A stretch of DNA of 64,000 nt from Hofstenia miamia (taxonomy: Eukaryota; Xenacoelomorpha; Acoela), in the NCBI GenBank assembly GCA_004352715.1, contig SCFE01000039.1:2188282-2252281 (forward strand). The letters are read 5' to 3'. Each line of letters starts with the position of its first letter. Position 1 is the first letter of the stretch. The notes under the pieces were generated by a model. It did no database searches. It was given only the letters and a program-made list of their open reading frames with translations, and was not told the DNA's origin. A program made the position numbers and the translations under genes. Shown here piece after piece: positions 1 to 10,452 of the stretch.

Positions 1-28
1 TATATATATATATATATATATATATATT
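1..28. repeat. (TA)n microsatellite
   Basis: Uninterrupted TA dinucleotides at the window edge, so the true length is unknown. Several other TA runs in this window sit beside gaps or element ends. Confidence 0.95.
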
Positions 29-1316
29 CATATATATGTATTTCAATTGAAACGATTTAAAGCAGTCACAATCCAGCATTAATTTTTAGGTTTTTTTTCT
101 AATTTAATGAAGCTGTGCCATACTATGACTTTTATGACATTTCAGCCATAAATATTACCGTATTTTTTATAACTTCATATTTAGCTGCTGCCCAGATCTA
201 AAACCATATAATATTAAGCAGGCAGCAAAATAGACCAACAGAAAAAAATATGACTTTTATTACTTTTGATTGCCCTAATTATGTATGAAGAACAACCTCA
301 TTTCCCAATTAATATCGATCTCTTGCGAATGAAAATAAATAAATATTAAATAGACTACGTTCTGATATGTCAGAAAAACGTATTTTGTTGCATGAAAACT
401 TCCATATCATGGAAAAATGTAGCTTTTCTTCGAAAATTCAATTTTAAATCAAGTTTTATCTCAGAATATGTTATCCGGTAAAATCCGGTAAACAAATAAA
501 TTTTCCCGGTTACCGGATATCCGAATCCGATTGTGTAATGCCTATTTTACCGGATACCAGATAACAAAATGATAAAGTTCTTAATGTTCTTCATATTACG
601 AATTTCATTTTTCAGTTCAAAGAACATTAATTATTCGTCATAACTGTTGGATGGGAATGGTGAAGGAAATATACGGAACAATATTCCAAGATGTAAAAGT
701 CACTGCTCATCTTCTTACAGGTTGATATCGCTAAAACATTAAATTAGTACAATAAAAACCGAAATTGACAAAGTGATAGCAGCTTAACGTTTACATACAC
801 AACAAACGAAAAACAATCTAACGTAACAATAAGAAAATATTTATTAGTGTAATTGAAAAGAACGCTTATATAATAATTTTATATTTCTATCAGGCTGGTT
901 CTGAAATGTGTATTTGCATATCATGAATATCACCCCATAGCATCTAAATTAGTGGTTAATATTTCATTATCAGTGGCAGATTTACGAGTTTATCCCATAT
1001 TTTCTCGCAAATGTATACATAATTACATATACTAAAAAGAAATGTTTTATTGTATGTAAATAAGCACATAATATAGGATCAAAATATTAATAAAGTTCAC
1101 TTTTAATTTTTAAAAATTTGCCTGTTTTTCATGTTGAAACGTTGCAGTACATTACATTATAGGGTTCAAATCAGTGTTATTACCAGCTGCATGCAACCAC
1201 GAAACGGAACTTTAAGACACATTACATGCAGTATATTTGTTTACCATTCATTTTTTCATAGTACGATATACTATTTATATCATACATAAAATATGTTTGA
1301 AATTAATATAGCAGGT
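29..1316. other. No gene seen
   Basis: AT-rich sequence with stops in all frames and no recognisable protein motif. The only structure is the small hairpin at 470-565, listed separately. Confidence 0.6.
470..565. repeat. Small inverted repeat with CCGGTAA motifs
   Basis: A segment beginning gttatccggtaaaatccgg at 470 is repeated in inverted orientation ending at 565 (attttaccggataccagata). The arms are about 22 bp with a mismatch or two, around a 50-bp loop that also contains a ccggttaccgg palindrome. It resembles the end of a non-autonomous DNA transposon, but I cannot assign a family. Confidence 0.5.
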
Positions 1317-1544
1317 TTAATAGCAGAATAGACCAGTCAATCCTTCAACATTTTGTAAATTGAAAAGCACTGAATATAATTTTCTAAAAGCAGAGTGAAC
1401 TATTTTAAAATGTGCGGGAAGAAAGTCATTATATGCGGGTTGTGGGAAAGATGACAAAAATTCGGGTATTTCATGGTTGAGGTAATCACGTAGTCCCCGG
1501 TAATTGTGAGAAACTTGTCCAATTAACATTTTCGATAAATCCAA
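1317..1544 (-). CDS. Unidentified protein-like open frame, 75 aa
   Basis: An ATG-initiated frame with balanced, protein-like composition (segments such as NYRGLRDYLNHEIPEFL) in an AT-rich setting. I do not recognise a family. It converges on the plus-strand GIY-YIG fragment and overlaps its first bases. It could be a terminal exon or a transposon scrap. Frames of this length are expected by chance here, so the main support is its composition. Confidence 0.25.
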   Translation of the reverse strand: MDLSKMLIGQVSHNYRGLRDYLNHEIPEFLSSFPQPAYNDFLPAHFKIVHSAFRKLYSVLFNLQNVEGLTGLFCY

Positions 1545-1970
1545 TGTAATTTATTGGATTCAATGCAACTGTAGTGAGGATTATGTAGGATATTGCGATC
1601 GGCAGTTAAGCAGAAGAAAAAAAGAACATGAATGTAATTCAAACATTTCAAAACATCTAAAGAATTGTAAACTGAATTATAACGGACAAATTTTAGGGAA
1701 TACCGAACCAAAACATCGGATAATCATTGAAAGCATTTTAGGTAAAACATTTAAATCAAGGTTAAATACGAATCAGGATTATATTCACAAACAGTTGCTA
1801 TTAGTTATGAAGATTTAGAGAAATTTAGCAATGTTACCAAGAAAATATTTAAAAAACTTAAAAAAATTTTTAATTGGGTAGTTAATACAATCTTTAGTAA
1901 AAACGNTTATTTAGTAGAATTTGAAAATGTGTCACCGAATGGGCCTAGTTGTTCAAAGTTGATGAAATAA
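1541..1970 (+). pseudogene. Penelope-like element, GIY-YIG endonuclease C-terminus
   Basis: Translation gives a Cys-rich lead (CNCSEDYVGYCDRQL) followed by a basic helix with R..KEH and SKHLKNC. This is the layout of the GIY-YIG nuclease that follows the reverse transcriptase in Penelope-like retroelements: the YVG tripeptide, then an arginine and KEH, then a His/Cys segment. The domain would nick target DNA to prime reverse transcription. The RT is not visible upstream, so the piece is 5'-truncated. A frameshift lies near 1805, and an isolated n at 1906 interrupts the frame, which ends with SPNGPSCSKLMK. From 1908 on the sequence is repeated at 14813. The family assignment rests on motif spacing only. 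Confidence 0.6.
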
Positions 1971-2322
1971 CAACATATTTTGCAGTAAAAATGAGTTAGT
2001 TTGTAGTTAAATTCCGTTCCATTTATATGGTATATACCCATTCACTTTGTATCTTTAATATTGTTCATAATTTTAGAATATCTATAGTACACATAATGAT
2101 TAAGTTGTAACATTGAAAACAGCAAGTCTAAGTAAATTGTGTTTCATTTCTATATTTTAAATAGCTAAGTAAATTTTGCACTGTAGGCTGAAGGATATAG
2201 TCTAGAATTATAAAAATAAATGATAAAAAATAAAAAAATTAAAATTTTTTTAAAAAATATGTAATTATTGTTGTTATTAAGCGCCAATGTGTTATAAAGA
2301 GCCTATATATATATCAATGCCT

Positions 2323-2345
2323 TGATATATATATATATATATATA
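2323..2345. repeat. (AT)n microsatellite
   Basis: A short AT run following an imperfect palindrome (tatatcaatgccttgatata). It lies inside the block missing from copy B. Confidence 0.8.
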
Positions 2346-2784
2346 AATTTCCCCATAATTCAAAAGGCAATTCTAGTCATTAGATAAAAGGTAAAGCTAT
2401 GTATAGAAAGGAATGATGGTCATGTTGAAGAAAGAGCTTATGAAGATATAGCATTTTCACTATGCTATGGATAAATATAAGATATGTATTTTTTGTATGG
2501 TTCTTTCATATCTCGGAGCAATCATAATTTTAATGTCTTCAGCTGAGAATGGCATTGTAATATTTCTGTGCATGTTTACCAAAGTAAGTTAGTGAAGATA
2601 GTAGCCCTTACAGAACTCAACTAGCAACAACAGCCTATGAGTTCTATCAAATAACATTGGGTCAGGATATTTGTTAGACACATATATGTTTGACAACTTA
2701 TTGTTGATGAAGCCTTGCCAAATAGTATTCAAAGGTAAAAGCTCTGATTTTCACACAAAACACCGCATATGGTCCAACAGTTAC

Positions 2785-3073
2785 TTAAGAATACATTATT
2801 TCTTGAATTTGACGACAAAACACCATCATGCAGTTATCAAGAATTTGATTAGCTGTTCTTTCAGAATGATAATCACTGAACTTCAACTCTTTTTCAATAG
2901 AAATCCTTAATGCGTCATTGATAAGTATATTGTGCCAAACAGTAAACTGTTGAAATCTACATACAATCCTGTAATCAGAATGCTCAAAAACAGTGTTGTA
3001 AAAAACACTAAAGCAACAATGTATGAAAAGGTTTAAATCTATTTTCCAATAAATACATTTAAAAACTGATGGT
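2785..3073 (-). pseudogene. Unidentified coding-like segment within the dispersed repeat
   Basis: Read on the minus strand from 3073 to the TAA at 2785, the frame is open for about 95 codons with protein-like composition (for example ILINDALRISIEKELKF and ERTANQILDN). A polypyrimidine tract plus AG (aatctttcag) directly precedes it, so it may be a terminal exon. Its first two thirds recur in copy B at about 14991-15200; the last ~75 bp fall in the block copy B lacks. I do not recognise the family. It is probably a transposase or other element gene, given that it is repeated. Confidence 0.35.
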
Positions 3074-3484
3074 CTGAAAGATTAAGTGAATTTTTCAGAA
3101 GAAATACATTGAAAGGAAAGGAGTGTAGGTAGATTTCTAGTCATAAGGCAGCAAGGACAAGCATTCGCTGTCGCTACAGGCATAACACACAACTTTCTTA
3201 GCTATAAACCTCTGCAAATTTTAAATTATAGCGCCAATCTAAAGGTTATTTTCCTGAAAGAAACAATATTGAAAACAAACGTGAAGAAATAAACGCTGTT
3301 CTAACATAAAAAATGAATAATGTTGCTAAGAATTACGACTGTAACGATCATAAAACTCGATAATTAATTAATCGTCAAAAATAATCGATTAATCATTTAT
3401 ATTGCATATGCAATGCAATGAAATTAAACTATCAAAATTGTTTCACATTAGGAGGGTGTGTCAATGCCGCGTATAGTCTGTAAA

Positions 3485-4484
3485 NNNNNNNNNNNNNNNN
3501 NNNNNNNNNNNNNNNNNNNNNNNNNNNNNNNNNNNNNNNNNNNNNNNNNNNNNNNNNNNNNNNNNNNNNNNNNNNNNNNNNNNNNNNNNNNNNNNNNNNN
3601 NNNNNNNNNNNNNNNNNNNNNNNNNNNNNNNNNNNNNNNNNNNNNNNNNNNNNNNNNNNNNNNNNNNNNNNNNNNNNNNNNNNNNNNNNNNNNNNNNNNN
3701 NNNNNNNNNNNNNNNNNNNNNNNNNNNNNNNNNNNNNNNNNNNNNNNNNNNNNNNNNNNNNNNNNNNNNNNNNNNNNNNNNNNNNNNNNNNNNNNNNNNN
3801 NNNNNNNNNNNNNNNNNNNNNNNNNNNNNNNNNNNNNNNNNNNNNNNNNNNNNNNNNNNNNNNNNNNNNNNNNNNNNNNNNNNNNNNNNNNNNNNNNNNN
3901 NNNNNNNNNNNNNNNNNNNNNNNNNNNNNNNNNNNNNNNNNNNNNNNNNNNNNNNNNNNNNNNNNNNNNNNNNNNNNNNNNNNNNNNNNNNNNNNNNNNN
4001 NNNNNNNNNNNNNNNNNNNNNNNNNNNNNNNNNNNNNNNNNNNNNNNNNNNNNNNNNNNNNNNNNNNNNNNNNNNNNNNNNNNNNNNNNNNNNNNNNNNN
4101 NNNNNNNNNNNNNNNNNNNNNNNNNNNNNNNNNNNNNNNNNNNNNNNNNNNNNNNNNNNNNNNNNNNNNNNNNNNNNNNNNNNNNNNNNNNNNNNNNNNN
4201 NNNNNNNNNNNNNNNNNNNNNNNNNNNNNNNNNNNNNNNNNNNNNNNNNNNNNNNNNNNNNNNNNNNNNNNNNNNNNNNNNNNNNNNNNNNNNNNNNNNN
4301 NNNNNNNNNNNNNNNNNNNNNNNNNNNNNNNNNNNNNNNNNNNNNNNNNNNNNNNNNNNNNNNNNNNNNNNNNNNNNNNNNNNNNNNNNNNNNNNNNNNN
4401 NNNNNNNNNNNNNNNNNNNNNNNNNNNNNNNNNNNNNNNNNNNNNNNNNNNNNNNNNNNNNNNNNNNNNNNNNNNNNNNNNNNN
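3485..4484. other. Assembly gap (1000 N)
   Basis: The round size suggests an estimated gap. The left flank continues, in the second repeat copy, beyond 15614, whereas the right flank is a TA microsatellite. The gap therefore probably hides the repeat boundary. Confidence 0.95.
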
Positions 4485-4495
4485 AATATATATAT

Positions 4496-4526
<31 letters not shown>
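4485..4526. repeat. (TA)n microsatellite at gap edge
   Basis: A TA run with two G interruptions immediately right of the gap. Confidence 0.9.
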
Positions 4527-5000
4527 GTCCAATTTAGAATGTGCTTTAATGTTTCCACGCATTAAAGAGACTTCATAATGTTAAATACAATGTAGAGTCA
4601 TGCACAGCACTCTTGTCTAAGTTCCAATACTAAAAATACATCAGTTGATATTATTTCACACTAATGGGCTATAGTTGACATTGATTGTAATGCTAAATTT
4701 TCCTTATCATTTCACGAAAAAATTACGATTTTTTCAATAATTTAACATTTCCCAAAACATGCCTAAAAACTTACTTTGGCGTTTTTAATACTTATATTTA
4801 GACAACGGGTTGAAGATGTGTCAAGTAATTAATAAGGCTGGTATACCTAATTTTTTATTGTAATTGCATGCAGTACATTCACTATGATGTATTGAGCCTG
4901 AGCTCGGGGCTAGAGTGGGTCCGAATTTTGAATAATCTAATACAGGTAATGTAAAAGTAAATGTGAAAATACTCATTTGTATAATGTTGGATCATAACTA
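4527..5000. other. No gene seen
   Basis: AT-rich, with a short GC-richer patch near 4895-4920 (gagctcggggctagag). No motif is recognised. Confidence 0.5.
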
Positions 5001-5320
5001 CTTGTGACACAGCAAAGCTGCCTCACAGGAAAGGCACAGCAGGTGCTGGCCTTGGCCAGAAACAAGCTAGAAACAAGGAATTAACCTTGCATGATTGCCC
5101 CCATGTGACGCACTCATGGACTAGCACCATTAGCAGTCTCGCTAACAATGTTTCCACTGCGTCGCTGCCTGTCTATCCGAAAAACTGAAACAGACAGGTT
5201 TCTCGACCGTTACCGCCCCCATATGCACAAAGTACATATGGTGGCACCTTCTTCTACCCTTGTTTTAACGTCTGATGTAGGTTCGGGACTCCGTACACCG
5301 ACGCGCCCATTGAGTGTTGG
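5001..5320. other. GC-rich block of unknown origin, possibly a LINE 3' UTR
   Basis: Base composition switches abruptly from about 30% GC to about half GC over roughly 320 bp, then returns. It lies directly downstream of the stop codon of the minus-strand LINE frame ending at 5321, so it may be that element's 3' untranslated region. It also starts with tgtgacac, as some LTRs do. All frames contain stops. Confidence 0.35.
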
Positions 5321-5881
5321 TTATTGATGTCCAGGAACCACCGCGAGGAGGTACTCTCTAGAACGTTTGGGAATTATTGCTATTGCTCTTGTTTTGTCAT
5401 ATAGCTTGTTATCCTTGTCCATAATAAATTGCTTCATTGGTATATAAGATTCGAATAATCCAATTTTTTGTGCTTTGCGTTGGAGGCAATCAATCTTTGT
5501 GTAGGTTTTGTTGGAGACAGTCTCCCCAAAATCTTATTCAATAGTGTATATGAGTGGAAATCATTGTTCTATATTAATAATTCAAGTTTTTCGCTGAATT
5601 CCATGAATTTTACGAGGTTTATCACCTTTTCGAAATTGAATACAGAGTTCTGCAGATTTGTTCGTATTGAAAAGCATATTATTCAAACTGCACCATGGCA
5701 TAAGTTCCTTAATAATTGTTTCAGCTTGATCAGCGTATGCATAGAAACTGGGAATAATGCAATTGATATCATCCGCATATTTAACCAAGTTACCAGATTT
5801 AAAAGAAATTTGCATCTCGTCATATGATAAATTTAATATGATAAGTCCAAAAATAGTCCCTTGAGGAACACCACAGTCTCA
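5321..5881 (-). pseudogene. LINE reverse transcriptase, C-terminal half (CR1/L2-like)
   Basis: Starting at 5881 the minus strand encodes RT motif B (CGVPQGTIFG) and then motif C (VKYADDINCIIP), followed by a thumb region. After one or more frameshifts near 5500-5580 comes the conserved C-terminal block (KIDCLQRKAQKIGLFESYIP, then a segment ending IPKRSREYLLAVVPGHQ) and a stop at 5321. The order GVPQG, YADD, LQRKA is that of APE-type LINEs of the CR1/L2 group, which copy their RNA into nicked target DNA. The endonuclease and the first half of the RT are missing because the sequence switches at 5882 to a piggyBac relic. Confidence 0.75.
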
Positions 5882-7402
5882 AGTAATCCTGAGTGATGTT
5901 TAACCATATCAACATATTGTTTTCTTTTTTGCTTAGTTCAATTAGGAAAAGTCGTCCTTTATAATTTTTACCACGATTCCAGTCTTGATGACTGATCTTC
6001 CATAGTAAAAAACTGTTGAGACAAGCTACACCAATAATGTTGAAAAGAATTTTGTTTGGTCAACGTCGTTTCTGACGTGCACATGAATATGTATGTACAG
6101 TTTGATCTTCTGAATCTACGGAGCCCTTGGCGGAATTGTACATAAGGATGATGGCTGGCTTTCTATCCTCTCTATCAGAAATCAAATTGGTGTGGTGTTG
6201 AGTGGATAACAAGTTCACGGCTCTAGATTTTTTGGCACATAGCTCACAATAGTTGTGTTGTTTTGAAATCCAAAAATTGACGAATGCTTTTCACGTCTCT
6301 GATTTTTTAAAAATTCTTTTGGTAATTTTTTATTGGCTCGAATAGTGGCTACTAAAGCTAATTTGCTTTAAAGTAATGATTTTGCCAGAGGAATAGAGGT
6401 AAAAAAATTGTCACCTGTAATATTCCTTTCAGTACCATAGTACATCCGCGACAAATTCTCAACTACTCGCTGACCTTGAACGACTTCCGAATTGATTCCA
6501 ACCTTGCCAAGATATACTTGAGAATTTAGTACATGGTGTAGTTTACTATCGACAATGACCTACACCTTGATGCCATATTTGCCTGCTTTGGACTTCATGT
6601 ATACACGGAAAGGACAACTCCCTCTAAATGGTACCAGTTGTTCATCGATTGTCAGGAAAGCTCCAGGTTTATAGCAGACTTGACATCGCTCTTGAAATAA
6701 GTCTCACATTTGGTGAATAGCAGCAAGCTTTTCTTTCAATTTTCTTTCAGTACGTGTGTCGATAACGTCGTAATGAAGGAATTTCATAATCTTTTGAGAT
6801 TCATAGTAGCATAGAGTTGTGGTCGTCCAGTATCTTTGACCCATAGTTCTTCCAATGCTTCATATTTTGCATGCAATGTACCGGCGAATATGAGACAGCC
6901 AATAAATCCGCGTAATTCTATAATGGTGAGAGCTTGTCAACTATTACCGACCACCATCTGGTTCATGCTGAGCAATCCATTTTGTTGCATACTTTTTTGT
7001 AAAAAGAACAATAATATTTTGAATTTCTTCTGTAAAAAGTGAAAAAAGCACTTTGGTCATTGAGTTTGAGTGACATTGATAGGTGATTCCACTGGCTTTC
7101 CTGAGAATATTAGCAGGTCGACGCCTACCTGGAGCTTGATATGGTTGCTTTTGTCATCTAGTACCATCGCCACCAAGCCAAATGTCATTGTTACTAATTC
7201 TAGCTTCCTCATCTTCGATATCTGAATACTGGTCTTTTTGACGCTTCTACCTCCATCACATCTCTTTTCCACTGTCAGAATCCGCCGCTATTTCTACCTT
7301 ATTGACATCTTCAGGAAAAGCCTTCGAACGATGAACATCCACTAAATCCTGTAACCAAGGTGTAGTAGCACACCGATGACTACTTCTAGGCCGACTTTCC
7401 AT
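5882..7402 (-). pseudogene. piggyBac-family transposase (PGBD-like) pseudogene
   Basis: The frame starts at an ATG at 7402 (MESRPRSSHRCATTPWLQ), passes an acidic N-terminus (SDIEDEEARISNNDIW), then a piggyBac core: LTIIELRGFIGCLIFAG, a YGIKVWVIVD strand, TGDNFFTSIPLAKS around 6391-6419, VATIRANKKLPKEF, VSYVPKKSRAVNLLS and YNSAKGSVDSEDQ around 6100-6141. The aspartates in GDNFFTS and GSVDSEDQ correspond to catalytic positions of the cut-and-paste DDD transposases. The span (about 507 codons) matches the usual family length. Stops and several frameshifts (near 7258, 6750 and 6060) break it. I did not find convincing TIRs or TTAA target sites. Confidence 0.85.
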
Positions 7403-7747
7403 AAAAATTTGGAGATGTTTAGAACAAAATTAAAGTATTGTCAATAAAAACACGGTCTAGTAGAAGAGTATCCTAAATTGTGAAAACAATTAGACAATTT
7501 GTTGTCTACTGTGCAATGTAGAGAATCTTACTAGTTATTAACAAGGAAGAAAAAATGATGAGCCATATTCTACTTGCAATTATCTCATTTGCCACTAAGA
7601 TATGCACATAGATTGGTTGATATCTATTATTGCATGATGTAGGCAATCAATAGGCAAGGGAATACAAGGAGTTTCAAACTGGCTGCTGCAGCCTGCTTAA
7701 AGTTATGTACAACAATATATACCATGTAACATTTTGTTACATAGTGC
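7403..7747. other. No gene seen
   Basis: This would hold the 5' flank of the piggyBac relic. I see no coding signal and no clear terminal repeat. Confidence 0.5.
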
Positions 7748-8356
7748 GCAGTAGAGGGGTTAGTCTAGAAAGTTTTTTTCTATCAATAACACATTGCAAA
7801 AATTTGTTTAGATCTCAGAAACGCCAATTGTGCAATTTAGTATTGTTGTATGGTCGAAAAATTCAAGAATATCTTTTAGGTCAAATTTTTGTCAAAATAG
7901 ACTATTTATTAATTTTTATGAAATTCCTTTTCAAAATTTGAATTTGAGACAAACTAGGTGTTCTATTGCCATTCTTGAATAAAGTTTTTTCATGGCTGTG
8001 CAAACTTTTAGCAAAGGATTTGAAATTTATTTAATTTGATCATTAGGTCAAAAGCAGTAGAGGGGTTAGTATAGAAAGTTTTTTTCTATCAATAACACAT
8101 TGCAAAAATTTGTTGACCTCAGAAACGCGAATTGTGCAATTTAGTATTGTTGTAAGGTCGAAAAATTCAAGAATATCTTTTAGGTCAAATTTGGGTCAAA
8201 ATAGACCATTTATTAATTTTTATGAAATTCCTTTTCAAAATTTGAATTTGAGATAAACTAGGTGTTCTATTGCCATTCTTGAATAAAGTTTTTTCATGGC
8301 TGTGCAAACTTTTAGCAAAGGATTTGAAATTTATTTAATTTGATCATTAGGTCAAA
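7748..8356. repeat. Tandem duplication, two copies of ~305 bp
   Basis: The segment starting gcagtagaggggttagt at 7748 is repeated head to tail from 8054. The two copies differ by a handful of substitutions and a 2-base deletion (tttagatctc versus ttgacctc), so identity is about 97%. The open frame at 7705-7941 lies inside copy 1 and is not preserved in copy 2, so it is not a gene. Confidence 0.95.
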
Positions 8357-8446
8357 ATAAAGTCAACATTTGTTGGTCAATTTATATTCTCAAAATGCTA
8401 AATTTTTACGTTAAAAATTACTTTGCTCTAATAATAATTTAACCTA

Positions 8447-8768
8447 GAGAGCAGCTGCCCAACATGTCATTAATCTGTGTCAACAGGCTGTAATCAATTT
8501 GTTATTGAGGCGTCAAAGTGAAACTGAAAAGAGACTAGATCTGGTGGATAGAGTGGAGAGAATCGATGCATTAAAAGAAAGCCTTGAACAAAGAGGCGAC
8601 TGCAGCCCTTCACATTTAGAAGACATAAATTCTCTTATCAGTGACGCAGAACGTAGACAGATAGATGATTATAACAGCAGACTTTTACGGCTTGAACAGG
8701 CCGAGCTATCCATTTCAGATACAATTCTTTTAATTCAGAGTTTTTTAAAAACACTGACATGCAAATAA
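8447..8768 (+). CDS. Unidentified coiled-coil protein, terminal exon
   Basis: The frame is open from just after aacctag at 8441-8447 (a possible splice acceptor) to the TAA at 8768. It gives about 106 residues beginning AAQHVINLCQQAVINLLLRR. Composition is strongly protein-like: charged heptad-type stretches (ETEKRLDLVDRVERIDALKE, ERRQIDDYNSRLLRLEQAEL) predict a helical coiled coil. There is no in-frame ATG near the start, which favours a last exon over a complete gene. Poly-T/A-rich sequence follows. I do not recognise the family. It is the most host-gene-like frame in the window, lying just right of the tandem duplication, but upstream exons were not found. Confidence 0.45.
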
Positions 8769-9268
8769 ATGCATTTCTTGTTATTGTTTTCATAAAATAT
8801 AAATTAATCGATACACAATGTTGTGTTTCAAAAACGTAATTATTGATATAGATTTGTTGATTTTAATATATTTTTATTTTTTTCGTTCATAATATTTATA
8901 TTTATTTTCATACAAATTCCTGTATTACTGAAGATTAAAAACCCCTTACTTGTTATCCTCAAAATTCAGTTATTTTGCATACAATCTACTAAATGGGAGA
9001 TCAAAAGGAATCACTGTTCTTTTAATGCTACCCTAAGTGACAGACAAACACGAAACTTTTCGCCGATAATGTAACTATACTCTTGCCTGATTTTTTATTT
9101 ACAAATTAAATCCAAATAATTTCCATTGCTTTATTGTCAAAATTATATAGCTCAAGTAAAAAAAGTGGCCACATTATAAACACATTTTTGATAACAAACG
9201 AAAGACAAATGGATGCTTATAAAATATATTGGAAAATAAAATTGTCTCAGCTTGTAACCTGGTGACAG
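8769..9268. other. No gene seen
   Basis: AT-rich sequence, presumably the 3' flank of the coiled-coil exon and the 3' flank of the Tc1 relic. Confidence 0.5.
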
Positions 9269-9610
9269 TTATTTGAGAAGTTTGCCATGCAAAGCGTGAC
9301 ACGCAGATAAATGCCTTGAAACTGACTTCATTAAACGGACTCTAAGTTCTTGAGTTATTTGGTGTTTCGATTCAAGGATGTAATCCTTTAATTCTTTCAG
9401 ATTTGTGGGGTTTTTTCTCTACAAAATGCTTCAGAATCCGCCACATGCTCTCTATGGGGACTAGATCCTGCGAATTCAGTGGCCATTGCATAACTTGAAT
9501 ATTACAATTGATAAAAAATTCGTTTGTTGATTTTGAGGTATGAGGAGTTGTTCCATCTTGTTCTAGGATCCCTGAATCGGGATAGAAGCAGGTTGCGTCT
9601 GGTACAAGTT
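9269..9610 (-). pseudogene. Tc1-like transposase, C-terminal fragment
   Basis: The minus strand encodes the second and third catalytic regions of a Tc1/mariner DDE transposase: LEQDGTTPHTSKSTNEFF (second Asp), then QVMQWPLNSQDLVPIESMW (acidic third residue in the PIE.MW motif), then a basic tail. A stop and a frameshift occur near 9350-9370, after which the typical C-terminus (RLMKSVSRHLSACHALHGK) reads to a TAA at 9269. The HTH and the first catalytic Asp are absent, so this is an inactive fragment. It is too diverged from the element at 17.4-18.8 kb to be a recent sister copy. Confidence 0.8.
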
Positions 9611-9924
9611 CCTAGAGTATTTGCAATATTTTGAACTCTTAATTGTACCAGCGCTAGCTAGTGTGAAAATTAATGATATTCAAATTTTGAAAAGTGGCTG
9701 CTTTTTTTTACTTCCATACTCCGCTTTTATATTCAATGTTTATTTTTTGATTAAGGATATTTTGGATATTATTCGAGAACTCACATTAAAATAAGAGAGT
9801 AGCTGGGCGAAGAATGAATGATTTCTTAATTCATTAAGCGCTATAGGAAAATTAATTTTCTGATCCATATCCAGTGGATATCCACTGATTGGATCGATCC
9901 AGATCTATGGCATCCCCGATCATT
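9611..9924. other. No gene seen
   Basis: AT-rich sequence ending with a small repeated patch (atccatatccagtggatatc, then gatcgatccagatc) at the gap edge. Confidence 0.5.
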
Positions 9925-10316
9925 NNNNNNNNNNNNNNNNNNNNNNNNNNNNNNNNNNNNNNNNNNNNNNNNNNNNNNNNNNNNNNNNNNNNNNNNNNNN
10001 NNNNNNNNNNNNNNNNNNNNNNNNNNNNNNNNNNNNNNNNNNNNNNNNNNNNNNNNNNNNNNNNNNNNNNNNNNNNNNNNNNNNNNNNNNNNNNNNNNNN
10101 NNNNNNNNNNNNNNNNNNNNNNNNNNNNNNNNNNNNNNNNNNNNNNNNNNNNNNNNNNNNNNNNNNNNNNNNNNNNNNNNNNNNNNNNNNNNNNNNNNNN
10201 NNNNNNNNNNNNNNNNNNNNNNNNNNNNNNNNNNNNNNNNNNNNNNNNNNNNNNNNNNNNNNNNNNNNNNNNNNNNNNNNNNNNNNNNNNNNNNNNNNNN
10301 NNNNNNNNNNNNNNNN
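9925..10316. other. Assembly gap (392 N)
   Basis: Bounded on the right by a TA microsatellite (10317-10340). Confidence 0.95.
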
Positions 10317-10340
10317 ATATATATATTATATATATATATC
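10317..10340. repeat. (TA)n microsatellite at gap edge
   Basis: A TA run with one TT interruption, directly after the gap. Confidence 0.85.
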
Positions 10341-10423
10341 AATCAAGGCGATACTAAACACAGATCTGGCAGACGAACATTTTCAAAGATATAATAGGGC
10401 GGAATATTTCTGAGTGCATAACC

Positions 10424-10452
10424 TCACCCTAATAAAATAATTGCCCAAGTCA
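10424..10452. repeat. Left inverted terminal repeat of the RT-RNase H element
   Basis: Pairs with 11956-11984 with 28 of 29 positions matching. Confidence 0.8.

Larger units (their letters stand above)
1908..3484. repeat. Dispersed repeat, copy A (longer copy)
   Basis: 1908-2090 matches 14813-14987, and 2858-3484 matches 14991-15614, both nearly identical. Copy A has about 770 bp between these blocks that copy B lacks. The repeat begins two bases after an isolated n (1906) and runs into the gap at 3485. It contains the last codons of the Penelope-like frame and a minus-strand coding-like segment. Confidence 0.85.

Noticed and set aside
3432-4562. Long open frames on both strands over 3432-4562
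   Set aside because: They consist almost entirely of N in the gap, plus TA repeats giving Tyr-Ile runs.
7705-7941. 78-codon frame in the tandem duplication
   Set aside because: Not preserved in the second repeat copy.
9889-10413. Open frames over 9889-10413
   Set aside because: N-filled gap with TA-repeat edges; no coding evidence.
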